Source: Oscillospiraceae bacterium (GTDB lineage: Bacteria > Bacillota > Clostridia > Oscillospirales > Ruminococcaceae). From it: a stretch of DNA of 8,180 nt. The stretch is taken from assembly GCA_029240015.1 (NCBI GenBank), contig JARBTU010000067.1, positions 1-8,180 of the forward strand, in the 5' to 3' direction. The translations under genes and the position numbers were made by a program. Shown one piece after another: positions 1 to 7,313 of the stretch (positions are counted from its first letter, which is position 1; each line of letters starts with the position of its first letter). The notes under the pieces are model-generated. The model was not told where the DNA came from. It worked only from the letters and a program-made list of their open reading frames with translations, and searched no databases.

Positions 1-3000
1 TGTCTTCGCCTGTTATTGTTGCTTTTAGTGTATAGGTTTTCTTAGCATCCAACATGAGCTTGTTTTTATCAAGCGTAATCTTTGTCGGTGGGGTTGGAGT
101 CGCAGCCTCTACTTTAACCGTACAGGTAGCAGTCTTTCCACCGTCGGTTGTAGTCACTGTAATTTTCGCAGTTCCCACTGTTTTTGCTGTTACCAATCCT
201 GATGCATCAACACTTGCAACAGAAGGGTTGCTTGAACTCCATGTAACACCCTTAATAGTTGCATTTCTTGGTGTAATGATTGCGTTCAATTGAGCTTTTT
301 CTGATGTTTTAATATTTAAGGCATTCTTGTCTAAAGTCATTCCTTCAACCGGAATACTGGTTTGCTCATTTTGCAGTGTCAAATATAGATAGTCAACCTC
401 CGCTAATCCGCTAGAATCAGAATCTCCGCTGATTGTAATGTTGTTAGAGCCCTTTTTGAGGTTCACAACAAGCCCTTTTCCTTTGGTTGTTGCCGTATAG
501 TCATAACATGGCATCCAAATATCTTCGGCAATGCTAACTCCAGAGTGTTTTACCTTTTTTTGCTCTCCATTTACAGATATAATCTGTGAGCAAATGCCCG
601 AAGTCGCACGAGAACTTCCAATTACCGACAAGAGGTACTGACCATCTGCCGGGGCAGTGACCGTGAACTCTAAGGAAGCTGTTGATGATACCCCTCCGAC
701 AGCAACTCCGCCAGAAGCACGTCTTCTCTCAATCGTAGCAGCCCCGCCTTTTAGGACTGCTTCTTCAGATTCGTATTTTCCGACTTTCACTTCCGGTGAA
801 CCGGAAGGTCCTTCGATAATCTTTCCGTAAGGAACAGGGTTTCCGAATACCGGAATATCGCCGTTCCAGCTGATTTTTTGAGCTCTTGCACTTCTATCCG
901 GCCATCCTCCACCTGATTTTTGAAAAGCGTGATATATGAGCCACATTTCTTTTCCATCGGGAGAAGTCGTAATAGATGCATGCCCTGTTCCGTATGCTTG
1001 ATCATTCGCATCAAGTGATTTTGTAAATAATGGTCCATCCGTGTATTTTGTCCATGCAGATTTTTGAGTCAAGTCCAGCGCTGCATCATCTGCAGTGAGC
1101 ATGCCTAAACAATACCAGTCATTGGCACTATGGCAAGCAGAATAAACAATATATGCTTTTCCATTTCGTTGAATTATTTGCGGCCCTTCATTTACAAGTA
1201 TATCTGACGAATTTTCGAGTGCACCCTTTCTTTCCCACTTTTGATCCGGCTCACAAATTAACGTCCTATCGCCTTTTATAGTCCAAGGATTGAGCATTTC
1301 TGCAATATAAAGGTTTTGCTGTCCATCTGTGTCACCTTTCCATCCCGACCAAATAAAATAGTTCTTCCCGTTCTTGCTCTGCAGAACGGTTCCGTCTATT
1401 GCCCACTTATCTTGCGCAGAGTCTATATCCCAATTTTCTGTGGTTTCATTATACTTTGTCGGAGCAATTTTGCCCTTCATCACATAAGGAGCTTGCGCGT
1501 TTGTTGGATCAGTACACTCCAGTACATACATTCTGTGGTTTGCGTTGTTAATATCGTCCGCGGCAACATAAATATACCAGTTTCCATCCACAAAATGCAT
1601 TTCAGGTGCCCAGTATTCTTTTGAATACATTCCTGTTTCAGGTGCCGTATAAACAGTCACTCTCGGTGCAGCTTCAATATCTTGAGTCCTTTTTGCTTTA
1701 GAAACGGTAACGCCTGTGTTAAAGTCATGACGGCAGTAGTAATACCATCCGTACTGATACACAATAAACGGATCCGGTGAACCGCCTGCCGAGCCAGGAA
1801 TAATAATTGGATTCGCAATAGCCGATGAAGTTACTTTTACTTTCACAGAAACGGAAGCATTATTTTCCGTTAGTTTTCCTGTGGCAACAAACTCTCCTGC
1901 AAAAGCATAAGAATCTGGAGAAACACTGTTCCACTGAACCGTCATACTTCTCTTTCCGCCGTTTGCTGTGATTTTTTGAGGAAGAGTCGGTTTTTTGCCT
2001 ATCACAGTAGTGATGTCTGCAACCGGATCAACGGTAACCGCTCCTTTAGGCTCAACTGTCACATTGAACTCTTTTGTCGCCGTTTTTTGTGCTCTTTCAA
2101 CCGTTGCTGTCAATGTTACATTGGTTGCCTGTGTTACTGTCGATACTTTTCCGCTGGTTGATATCACAGCAGGGGTGCTTGATGCCCATGTAATATTAGC
2201 GCCGCTGGCAACAATATCACTATTTTGCATCAATGCCAAGTCATCAGTTACACCAGTTAGGCTTGTCAACCCGTTGAACTTCGCCAAATCAAGGGATGTG
2301 GCAGTTTGATTCACAAGGCTTTGTAAGCCCTCCTGCGTCATGTCAGCAATCTCTGTTTGGGTAAGTTCCCGATTATAGATTCTGAAATCATCAATATATC
2401 CGTTAAAATCAGGGTCTACTGCGAATTGAGAACGTCCGATTAGCGCATTAGTAACATATCCTAAGTCCGCTACTTTCTTGTTGGTTGCTCCTTGTCCGAG
2501 CAATGTTCCATTCTCATAAATTTTCAACATGCCGTTATTCGCTTCTGTATAGCTTACAACCAAATGCTTCCATGTTCCCATCTGAAAAGTTGCACTGGAA
2601 GCTTGGATTCTTGCAGCATTGTTATTCACTCTTAATGCGCTTGCATGATAAAGTCCGTTGCTGTTGAGCGGCGCAAAAAGATTGATAAAGTTTTCCGCAT
2701 TGGAACCAATGCTCCATGCAAGTTGATTTGGTGTTGCTGCCTGAGGATTAATCCATATAGATACCGTTAAGTTTGTGTATCCATATACAATATCCTTTGG
2801 CATATGTACATATCCGCCCTTCAACCGAAGCGCATCACCAAATACACCGTTTTCACTTGTTTCCACTGTTCCAAAAATTTTTCCGTCTTTTCCACTTCCA
2901 CTGGAATCGGTGGCATTTAAGGCTCCATCAAACGAATAATGAAGCGTAAGTCCATCCTCTTGCCCTGTTGTCTGTGCATAAGCAGACAAACCTGAAAAAG

Positions 3001-3061
3001 CAGAAAATGCAATAGCCAAAGACAATACCGTTGATTGTATTTTTCGCCATTTAATACCCAT
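1..3061 (-). CDS. Secreted multidomain GH43 glycoside hydrolase (arabinofuranosidase-like), C-terminus beyond window
   Basis: Partial: 1020 codons are read without a stop from ATG 3061 to base 2, and the C-terminus lies outside. AGGAGAG seven bases upstream supports the start. Residues 1-29 are a signal peptide (basic start, hydrophobic core, AYA before Q30) with no lipobox. Domains in order: LamG/concanavalin-like (about 36-240, ending near D224-D225-F226), atrophied Ig-like (255-338), Big_4-like (343-411), GH43 five-bladed propeller (417-750), CBM6/35-like module (763-897), Big_2 (904-984), a TPTPPT linker and the start of a second Big_2 (from about 994). GH43 landmarks are SPDPF (base D430), WAPE (484-487), AIDGT (D556), NEGP (acid E625) and GTGHAS (H694). 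The wording around NPW, VNEGP and CLGMLTA resembles, from memory, subfamily 26 exo-alpha-1,5-L-arabinofuranosidases, so arabinan or arabinoxylan side chains are the inferred substrate. Family is confident; subfamily and substrate are not. It is transcribed alone from its own promoter. Confidence 0.93.
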   Translation of the reverse strand, partial: MGIKWRKIQSTVLSLAIAFSAFSGLSAYAQTTGQEDGLTLHYSFDGALNATDSSGSGKDGKIFGTVETSENGVFGDALRLKGGYVHMPKDIVYGYTNLTVSIWINPQAATPNQLAWSIGSNAENFINLFAPLNSNGLYHASALRVNNNAARIQASSATFQMGTWKHLVVSYTEANNGMLKIYENGTLLGQGATNKKVADLGYVTNALIGRSQFAVDPDFNGYIDDFRIYNRELTQTEIADMTQEGLQSLVNQTATSLDLAKFNGLTSLTGVTDDLALMQNSDIVASGANITWASSTPAVISTSGKVSTVTQATNVTLTATVERAQKTATKEFNVTVEPKGAVTVDPVADITTVIGKKPTLPQKITANGGKRSMTVQWNSVSPDSYAFAGEFVATGKLTENNASVSVKVKVTSSAIANPIIIPGSAGGSPDPFIVYQYGWYYYCRHDFNTGVTVSKAKRTQDIEAAPRVTVYTAPETGMYSKEYWAPEMHFVDGNWYIYVAADDINNANHRMYVLECTDPTNAQAPYVMKGKIAPTKYNETTENWDIDSAQDKWAIDGTVLQSKNGKNYFIWSGWKGDTDGQQNLYIAEMLNPWTIKGDRTLICEPDQKWERKGALENSSDILVNEGPQIIQRNGKAYIVYSACHSANDWYCLGMLTADDAALDLTQKSAWTKYTDGPLFTKSLDANDQAYGTGHASITTSPDGKEMWLIYHAFQKSGGGWPDRSARAQKISWNGDIPVFGNPVPYGKIIEGPSGSPEVKVGKYESEEAVLKGGAATIERRRASGGVAVGGVSSTASLEFTVTAPADGQYLLSVIGSSRATSGICSQIISVNGEQKKVKHSGVSIAEDIWMPCYDYTATTKGKGLVVNLKKGSNNITISGDSDSSGLAEVDYLYLTLQNEQTSIPVEGMTLDKNALNIKTSEKAQLNAIITPRNATIKGVTWSSSNPSVASVDASGLVTAKTVGTAKITVTTTDGGKTATCTVKVEAATPTPPTKITLDKNKLMLDAKKTYTLKATITGED

Positions 3062-3112
3062 AACAACTCTCCTCTTTTTAAAGATAGTTTAATAAAATAC
3101 ATACTTAATTTC

Positions 3113-3140
3113 ATTATATGAGCTATGGATAATATGTCAA
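3113..3140 (-). promoter_or_regulatory. Consensus sigma-A-type promoter of the GH43 gene
   Basis: On the minus strand a perfect -35 box TTGACA (3140-3135) is followed by 16 bases and a perfect -10 box TATAAT (3118-3113). Transcription would start near 3106, leaving a leader of about 45 bases that ends in the AGGAG ribosome binding site of the GH43 gene. Both hexamers match the consensus exactly; the spacer is one base shorter than the optimum of 17. Promoter activity is inferred. Confidence 0.8.
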
Positions 3141-3142
3141 AT

Positions 3143-3175
3143 AGTATAATGTTATAATTTATATAACATTATACT
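3143..3175. promoter_or_regulatory. 33-bp AT-rich dyad upstream of the GH43 promoter, candidate operator
   Basis: A perfect 14-bp inverted repeat (arms 3143-3156 and 3162-3175) has a 5-base centre. Each arm contains TATAATGTTATA or its complement, which is itself a near-palindrome (TATAA, two bases, TTATA). The site can therefore be read as two inverted copies of a 12-bp operator with centres 17 bp apart. It ends two bases upstream of the -35 box and is centred near -53 relative to the predicted transcription start, a position that suits an activator better than a simple roadblock repressor. It could also just be AT-rich upstream DNA, but the exact 14-bp symmetry argues for protein binding. 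The binding protein is unknown. Confidence 0.5.
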
Positions 3176-3189
3176 TATATAAACTATAT

Positions 3190-3234
3190 AAAAAAACAGC
3201 ACATAAGGAGTCTCTCAAACTCCTTATGTGCTGT
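3190..3234 (-). terminator. Strong Rho-independent terminator of the mutY-pdp operon
   Basis: A perfect 16-bp stem (arms 3196-3211 and 3219-3234, loop of 7 bases at 3212-3218) is followed on the minus strand by seven T residues (3196-3190). It starts 32 bases after the pdp stop codon, where an intrinsic terminator is expected. On the plus strand the stem is not followed directly by a T-run, so termination is mainly one-way. It insulates the downstream GH43 promoter from operon read-through. Confidence 0.92.
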
Positions 3235-3266
3235 TGCTGTTAAATTTATTTTATAAATGCTAAAAA

Positions 3267-4592
3267 CTATTCGTATCTCATAATATGACTTTTCTCTACT
3301 TTTGCATAAATCAAGGGGGATTCGCTTGGTTTGTTTCCGCTAATTGTAAGCGCAGAAAGATATTTCTCTGCCGCGTTGTCGAACAACTCTTCGGATTGGG
3401 TATAAAACACCGCTACAGTTTCTCCTTCTTTTACATAGTCACCTGTTTTTTTCTTCATATCAATCCCTGCAGAATAATCAATTTCGCTGTCTTTTGTATC
3501 TCTTCCCGCTCCCAGCATCACAGAACTGATCCCTACCGCTTCTGTATCCATTTTTGTAATATATCCGCTTTTCGGAGAGATCACCTCTTTACAGACTCTC
3601 GCCACAGTGAACCCTGAAGGTTCCCGAATCATTTGTGCATCTCCACCCTGCTCTGTAACAATTTCACACAATTTTTCAAAGGCAGAACCGCTGGATAAAG
3701 TCTCTTCAACGAGCGAAGTACAGAAATCAGCATCCCCTCTTCCTGCAAGCACGAGCATTTCAACGGCAAGAGCAACACACATTTGGGTCAAATCCTTGGG
3801 GCCTGCCCCCTTTAGTATTTGAACTGCTTCCACCACTTCGAGAGAATTTCCGATTTTATTGCCCAGCGGGATATCCATGTTTGTAATGAGCGCGGACACT
3901 TTCTTCCCTGCGCCATAACCAATATCCACCATAATCTGCGCCAATTTGATGGAATCTTCAATCGACTTCATAAAAGCGCCCGAGCCTGTTTTCACATCAA
4001 GTAGTATGCCGTCCGCCCCCGAAGCCAGCTTCTTGCTCATAATGCTTGATGCAATCAGTGGAATGCTGTCTACGGTCGCCGTTACATCGCGCAATGCATA
4101 TAATTTTTTATCCGCAGGAGCTAAATTGCTCGTCCCTCCTGCAATGCAAGCACCCACTTTGTTAACCGCTTCAATAAATCTTTGGATAGATAAACAAGTG
4201 TCAAATCCTTTTATCGATTCCAGCTTGTCAATTGTCCCGCCTGTGAACCCAAGCCCTTTCCCTGACATTTTGGCCACTTTTACCCCACAGGCGGCGACAA
4301 TAGGTGTAACAATGAGCGTGGTTTTATCCCCCACTCCCCCTGTACTGTGTTTGTCAACCTTTATGCCCTGTATTTCGGACAAATCAACCTTTTCTCCTGA
4401 GTTTGCCATACATTTTGTAAGATTAATCGTTTCGGAAAGTGTCATTCCATTAAAATAAATTGCCATCAAAAGGGCAGACATTTGGTAATCGGGAATCTCC
4501 TCGCGGGTAAAACCCATAAAGGCAAATTCTATTTCATCGAGGGTTAGTTCATACCCGATTTTTTTCTTGGCTATGATGTCATACATTCTCAT
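3267..4592 (-). CDS. pdp: Pyrimidine-nucleoside phosphorylase
   Basis: This cytoplasmic enzyme cleaves uridine, thymidine or deoxyuridine with phosphate to the free base and (deoxy)ribose-1-phosphate, for pyrimidine salvage and use of the sugar. The 441 residues are close to the full family length. An N-terminal helical domain is followed by the phosphate-binding motif K81-H-S-T-G-G-V-G-D-K90, the signature around SGKGLGFTGGT (110-120), and the base-binding residues R168 (ALRD), S183 and K187 (IASSIMSKK), equivalent to those known in Geobacillus PyNP. The C-terminal alpha/beta domain contains MLGAGR and the GDYVKEGE turn. The signature is unusual in having K112 and F116 where R and H are usual. 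ATG 4592 is chosen because GGTGAG lies just upstream; a second ATG two codons later is possible. It is the last gene of the mutY-pdp operon, 12 bases after mutY. Thymidine phosphorylase (DeoA) is the close alternative name. Confidence 0.95.
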   Translation of the reverse strand: MRMYDIIAKKKIGYELTLDEIEFAFMGFTREEIPDYQMSALLMAIYFNGMTLSETINLTKCMANSGEKVDLSEIQGIKVDKHSTGGVGDKTTLIVTPIVAACGVKVAKMSGKGLGFTGGTIDKLESIKGFDTCLSIQRFIEAVNKVGACIAGGTSNLAPADKKLYALRDVTATVDSIPLIASSIMSKKLASGADGILLDVKTGSGAFMKSIEDSIKLAQIMVDIGYGAGKKVSALITNMDIPLGNKIGNSLEVVEAVQILKGAGPKDLTQMCVALAVEMLVLAGRGDADFCTSLVEETLSSGSAFEKLCEIVTEQGGDAQMIREPSGFTVARVCKEVISPKSGYITKMDTEAVGISSVMLGAGRDTKDSEIDYSAGIDMKKKTGDYVKEGETVAVFYTQSEELFDNAAEKYLSALTISGNKPSESPLIYAKVEKSHIMRYE

Positions 4593-4604
4593 ATTCTCAC
4601 CGCC

Positions 4605-5687
4605 TTATGTTTTATCACAAGTTAAGCTTGAAAATAACTGTTCTTCAGAAAATTGCATCAAAACCTCGGTGTATTTTTTTAGCGCTGTAGGCAAGGAGTA
4701 TTGCTTTTGAATCTGCTCTTTGGTAACCCACACAAACTCTTCGCTTCTTTCCGCTTGCTTTGAAATTATTAAATATCCGATCATATGCCATTCCATATGG
4801 GTAAAGATGTGCTTTGCTTTTTTTAGTGTGAACATTTTATTGCACACAATTCCCAGTTTTTCAAGTTCGTCTTTGCACTCATCAGCTGTTAAATGTCCGT
4901 CAAAAATCGGGTACTCCCAAAGGTTAGACAGCAACCGCTCGTTTAATCTTTGTCTTATTGCATAACTTCCGTTATGCTCTATAATCAAAACTGTTTTTGT
5001 CTCGACCTTTCTTGCCGTTTTTGCCTTCTTTGTTGGTAACTGCTCCGCAATACCCTGCTCAAATCCTTTGCACAATGATTGGACAGGGCATTCTCCACAC
5101 TTGGGTGCTCCGTTTGGAACACAAACCGTTGCTCCCAACTCCATTAGTGCTTGATTAAAATCTCCCATTCGCTCTGCTGGTAACAGATCATACACCAACT
5201 GTCCTATCTGTTTCTTGACGTTTACATCTGTGATGTCTCCCCTATCGGCGGTTATACGAGCAATCACTCGCAGCACGTTTCCGTCTACTGCGGTGGCTTT
5301 TTTGCCGAATGCAATAGATGAAATCGCTCCCGAAGAATAAGGCCCTATCCCGGGGAGGGTCTTTAACTGCTCAATATCAGACGGGATTTGTCCTCCAAAG
5401 TCCTTCACAATGACATTGGCGGCTTTTTTTAGATTGAGCGCCCGGCTATAATAGCCCAATCCCTCCCAAAGCTTTAACAGCTTGTCTTCCGAAACTTCCG
5501 CAAGAGCCTGAACAGTCGGAAGGTCGCCTATAAACCTTTCAAAATACGGCTTCACCGTATCCACTCTGGTCTGTTGAAGCATAATTTCAGATATCCATAC
5601 CCGATAAGGCGTCGGCTCATCCCGCCAAGGCAAAACGCGTGCATTACAATCATACCAGCCCAAAAGCATTTCTGCAAAATGTTCCAT
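4605..5687 (-). CDS. mutY: Adenine DNA glycosylase MutY
   Basis: MutY removes adenine mispaired with 8-oxoguanine and so prevents G:C to T:A mutations in base excision repair. The 360 residues cover the whole family length. In order: LPWR (19-22), the catalytic helix S33-E34-IMLQQT, GLGYYSRA (77-83), the helix-hairpin-helix LPGIGPYSSGAI (111-122), catalytic D135 in VDGNV, and four cysteines (C189, C197, C200, C206) for a [4Fe-4S] cluster. The first gap holds seven residues rather than the six of E. coli MutY. A NUDIX-like C-terminal domain (about 229-345) recognises 8-oxoG and carries F295-T296-H297 where the family usually has FSH. The start at 5687 has AGGA about nine bases upstream. It is the first gene of an operon with pdp, whose ribosome binding site overlaps this TAA stop, and it is divergent from the rlmD-like gene. 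Confidence 0.96.
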   Translation of the reverse strand: MEHFAEMLLGWYDCNARVLPWRDEPTPYRVWISEIMLQQTRVDTVKPYFERFIGDLPTVQALAEVSEDKLLKLWEGLGYYSRALNLKKAANVIVKDFGGQIPSDIEQLKTLPGIGPYSSGAISSIAFGKKATAVDGNVLRVIARITADRGDITDVNVKKQIGQLVYDLLPAERMGDFNQALMELGATVCVPNGAPKCGECPVQSLCKGFEQGIAEQLPTKKAKTARKVETKTVLIIEHNGSYAIRQRLNERLLSNLWEYPIFDGHLTADECKDELEKLGIVCNKMFTLKKAKHIFTHMEWHMIGYLIISKQAERSEEFVWVTKEQIQKQYSLPTALKKYTEVLMQFSEEQLFSSLTCDKT

Positions 5688-5729
5688 TCTCTTACTTCCT
5701 GTGTGTTATTTATAATAGCTTATTTTTAT

Positions 5730-5756
5730 ATTATAATACTCTTGTTTTAAAAGCAA
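5730..5756 (-). promoter_or_regulatory. Possible promoter of the mutY-pdp operon
   Basis: On the minus strand TTGCTT (5756-5751) and a perfect TATAAT (5735-5730) lie 15 bases apart, about 43 bases before the mutY start. The -10 box is good, but the spacing is short and the -35 box is weak, so this is only the best candidate seen in an AT-rich stretch. No operator-like repeat is evident here. Confidence 0.35.
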
Positions 5757-5798
5757 GGCTTTTGTCATAAAGCAAAATCCAGACTTACCAGAAATTCA

Positions 5799-5827
5799 TT
5801 GCAAACCAATCAGATTAATAGTAAAAT
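5799..5827 (+). promoter_or_regulatory. Probable promoter of the rlmD-like gene
   Basis: TTGCAA (5799-5804), a 17-base spacer and TAAAAT (5822-5827) form a plausible sigma-A promoter. Transcription would begin near 5834, about 24 bases before the ATG at 5858, with GGAGG placed just upstream of that start. The two boxes each differ from consensus by one or two bases. Confidence 0.55.
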
Positions 5828-5857
5828 AATATTGATTGATAAATAATTGGAGGAAAT

Positions 5858-7216
5858 ATGGATTTTAAAAAGAATGAAATTTATGAGGTAGATATTATTG
5901 ATATCTCCAGTGACGGAAGCGGAATTGTAAAACTTGATGGATATACAGTTTTCGTTCCATCAGCGGCTGTCGGGGATCACTTACAGATTAGGCTTGTAAA
6001 AGTTCTCAAAAATTATGGTTTCGGAAAGATTGAACAGATAATATCACCATCTAACGATAGGATCAAACAGGATTGTCCTGTTTTTGAGCAATGCGGCGGC
6101 TGCAGCCTTCGGCATATAAGTTATGAAAGCGAGCTCTTAATCAAACAAAAAATAGTGCAGGACGCTTTTGAACGAATCGGTGATGTTCATATTAAGCATG
6201 AACCGATTCTTCCAAGTGAAAGAATCAATTTTTATCGGAATAAGGCACAATATCCTTTTGGAACAGATCCCGATGGAAAGGTTATTGCAGGTTTCTTTGC
6301 AAAAAGAAGCCACCGTGTTATTGAATCGGAAAACTGTTTTCTGCAACCTGAAATTTTTGGTGAAATCTTAAAATCTGTTTTAAAGTTTGCGAATGATTAT
6401 CACATTCCTGCTTATAACGAAGTAACCGGAAAAGGGATTTTGAGAAACCTTTATATCAGACAAGCACAGAAAACAGAAGAAATTATGGTTTGCATTGTTT
6501 CCACTCAAAAAGATATTGCCAATATTGATGTTTTGGTTGGTTTACTTCGCGAGCGATTCCCTAAAATAGTAAGCATTTATATCAATATAAATAATCAGAA
6601 TACAAACGTGATTTTAGGCGAAAAATATTATAAACTGTTTGGAAAAGATAATATAACCGATGTAATGTGTGGTATAGAAGTTGAACTTTCTCCTCCGTCA
6701 TTTTATCAGGTTAACAAAAATCAAGCCGAAAGACTTTACGGAATCGCTAAAGAGTTTGCAGATTTTTCGGGTGATGAGGTTTTGCTGGATTTCTTCTGTG
6801 GCGTCGGAACAATTGGTCTTAGTATGGCAAGTGAAGTTAAAAAACTTATTGGTGTGGAAATTATACCACAAGCAGTAGAGAATGCCACAAAAAATGCTAA
6901 AAAAAATTGTATCGAAAACGCTGAGTTCTTTTGTGCTGACGCCAAAGATGCCGCACGCAAATTGCTGGATTCCCATATCGACCCTGACATCGTTCTAGTC
7001 GACCCCCCAAGAAAAGGTTGTGATGATAACCTTATTGAAAGTATTGCTAAAATGGCTCCCCAAAAAATTATTATGGTTTCCTGCAACCCCGCCACGGCGG
7101 CACGCGATGCAAACGCGTTGGAGCAAAAGGGTTATCAAGTAAAGAGGGTACGCGCAGTAGACATGTTCCCCCGAACAATGCACGTGGAGACGGTAGTTTT
7201 ACTGGCAAAACAATAA
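5858..7216 (+). CDS. rlmD: 23S rRNA (uracil-C5)-methyltransferase, RlmD/RumA family
   Basis: This enzyme methylates C5 of a uridine in 23S rRNA using S-adenosylmethionine (U1939 in E. coli numbering; the Gram-positive RlmCD type also modifies U747). The 452 residues are a normal family length. Residues 1-61 form a TRAM RNA-binding domain. C73, C79, C82 and C160 are the expected [4Fe-4S] ligands (CPVFEQCGGC and ENC). The methyltransferase domain has SFYQVN (281-286), the SAM loop LLDFFCGVGTIGL (309-321), E334, VDPPRKG (381-387), the nucleophile C409 in SCNPAT, and the proposed general base E444 in HVET. The ATG at 5858 follows GGAGG with good spacing. It stands alone on the plus strand, divergent from mutY. 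Target specificity (U1939 alone, or U747 as well) cannot be read from the sequence. Confidence 0.94.
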   Translation: MDFKKNEIYEVDIIDISSDGSGIVKLDGYTVFVPSAAVGDHLQIRLVKVLKNYGFGKIEQIISPSNDRIKQDCPVFEQCGGCSLRHISYESELLIKQKIVQDAFERIGDVHIKHEPILPSERINFYRNKAQYPFGTDPDGKVIAGFFAKRSHRVIESENCFLQPEIFGEILKSVLKFANDYHIPAYNEVTGKGILRNLYIRQAQKTEEIMVCIVSTQKDIANIDVLVGLLRERFPKIVSIYININNQNTNVILGEKYYKLFGKDNITDVMCGIEVELSPPSFYQVNKNQAERLYGIAKEFADFSGDEVLLDFFCGVGTIGLSMASEVKKLIGVEIIPQAVENATKNAKKNCIENAEFFCADAKDAARKLLDSHIDPDIVLVDPPRKGCDDNLIESIAKMAPQKIIMVSCNPATAARDANALEQKGYQVKRVRAVDMFPRTMHVETVVLLAKQ

Positions 7217-7233
7217 TTCATGGCGTTACATTG

Positions 7234-7256
7234 GCTCTATAGAGCTTCTTTTAAAT
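7234..7256 (+). terminator. Weak candidate terminator after rlmD
   Basis: A perfect 12-bp palindrome, GCTCTATAGAGC (7234-7245), lies 18 bases after the rlmD stop and is followed by a T-rich stretch starting TTCTTTT. The RNA stem would be only four or five pairs with a four-base loop, weak for a terminator. Read-through into the next gene is therefore quite possible. Confidence 0.25.
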
Positions 7257-7269
7257 TTTCAAAGAAAGG

Positions 7270-7308
7270 GTAATGAAAACTTCACACTTTTCATTACACA
7301 AGGTGTGG
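7270..7308 (+). promoter_or_regulatory. Leader with two competing hairpins over the ribosome binding site
   Basis: A perfect 10-bp inverted repeat (7270-7279 with 7288-7297, loop of 8) ends three bases before the AAGGTG ribosome binding site (7300-7305). A second stem can pair 7282-7290 with 7300-7308 (nine pairs, two of them G-U, loop of 9) and would bury that binding site completely. The two share 7288-7297, so they exclude each other. The pairings are read directly from the sequence; a regulatory role is inference. The first repeat might instead be a protein operator. It is not a convincing terminator, because no T-run follows it on the plus strand. Confidence 0.4.
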
Positions 7309-7313
7309 TTATT

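Noticed and set aside
54..2667. Plus-strand open frames opposite the GH43 gene (for example 54-293, 1316-1624, 1995-2309)
   Set aside because: They have no ribosome binding sites or recognisable domains and lie wholly inside a continuous minus-strand frame with clear domain content throughout. They are antisense shadows.
2917..3114. Minus-strand 65-codon frame overlapping the start of the GH43 gene
   Set aside because: It is out of frame with the signal peptide and LamG domain, and the AGGAG site serves the ATG at 3061 rather than its start at 3114.
3946..4458. 170-codon plus-strand open frame opposite pdp
   Set aside because: It lies opposite a highly conserved gene, has no supported start signal, and its translation shows no family resemblance. 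Its length follows from the codon use of pdp.
7305..7313. In-frame GTG start giving three extra residues on the TIM-barrel protein
   Set aside because: The GTG overlaps the AAGGTG ribosome binding site that serves ATG 7314 and has no binding site upstream of itself.
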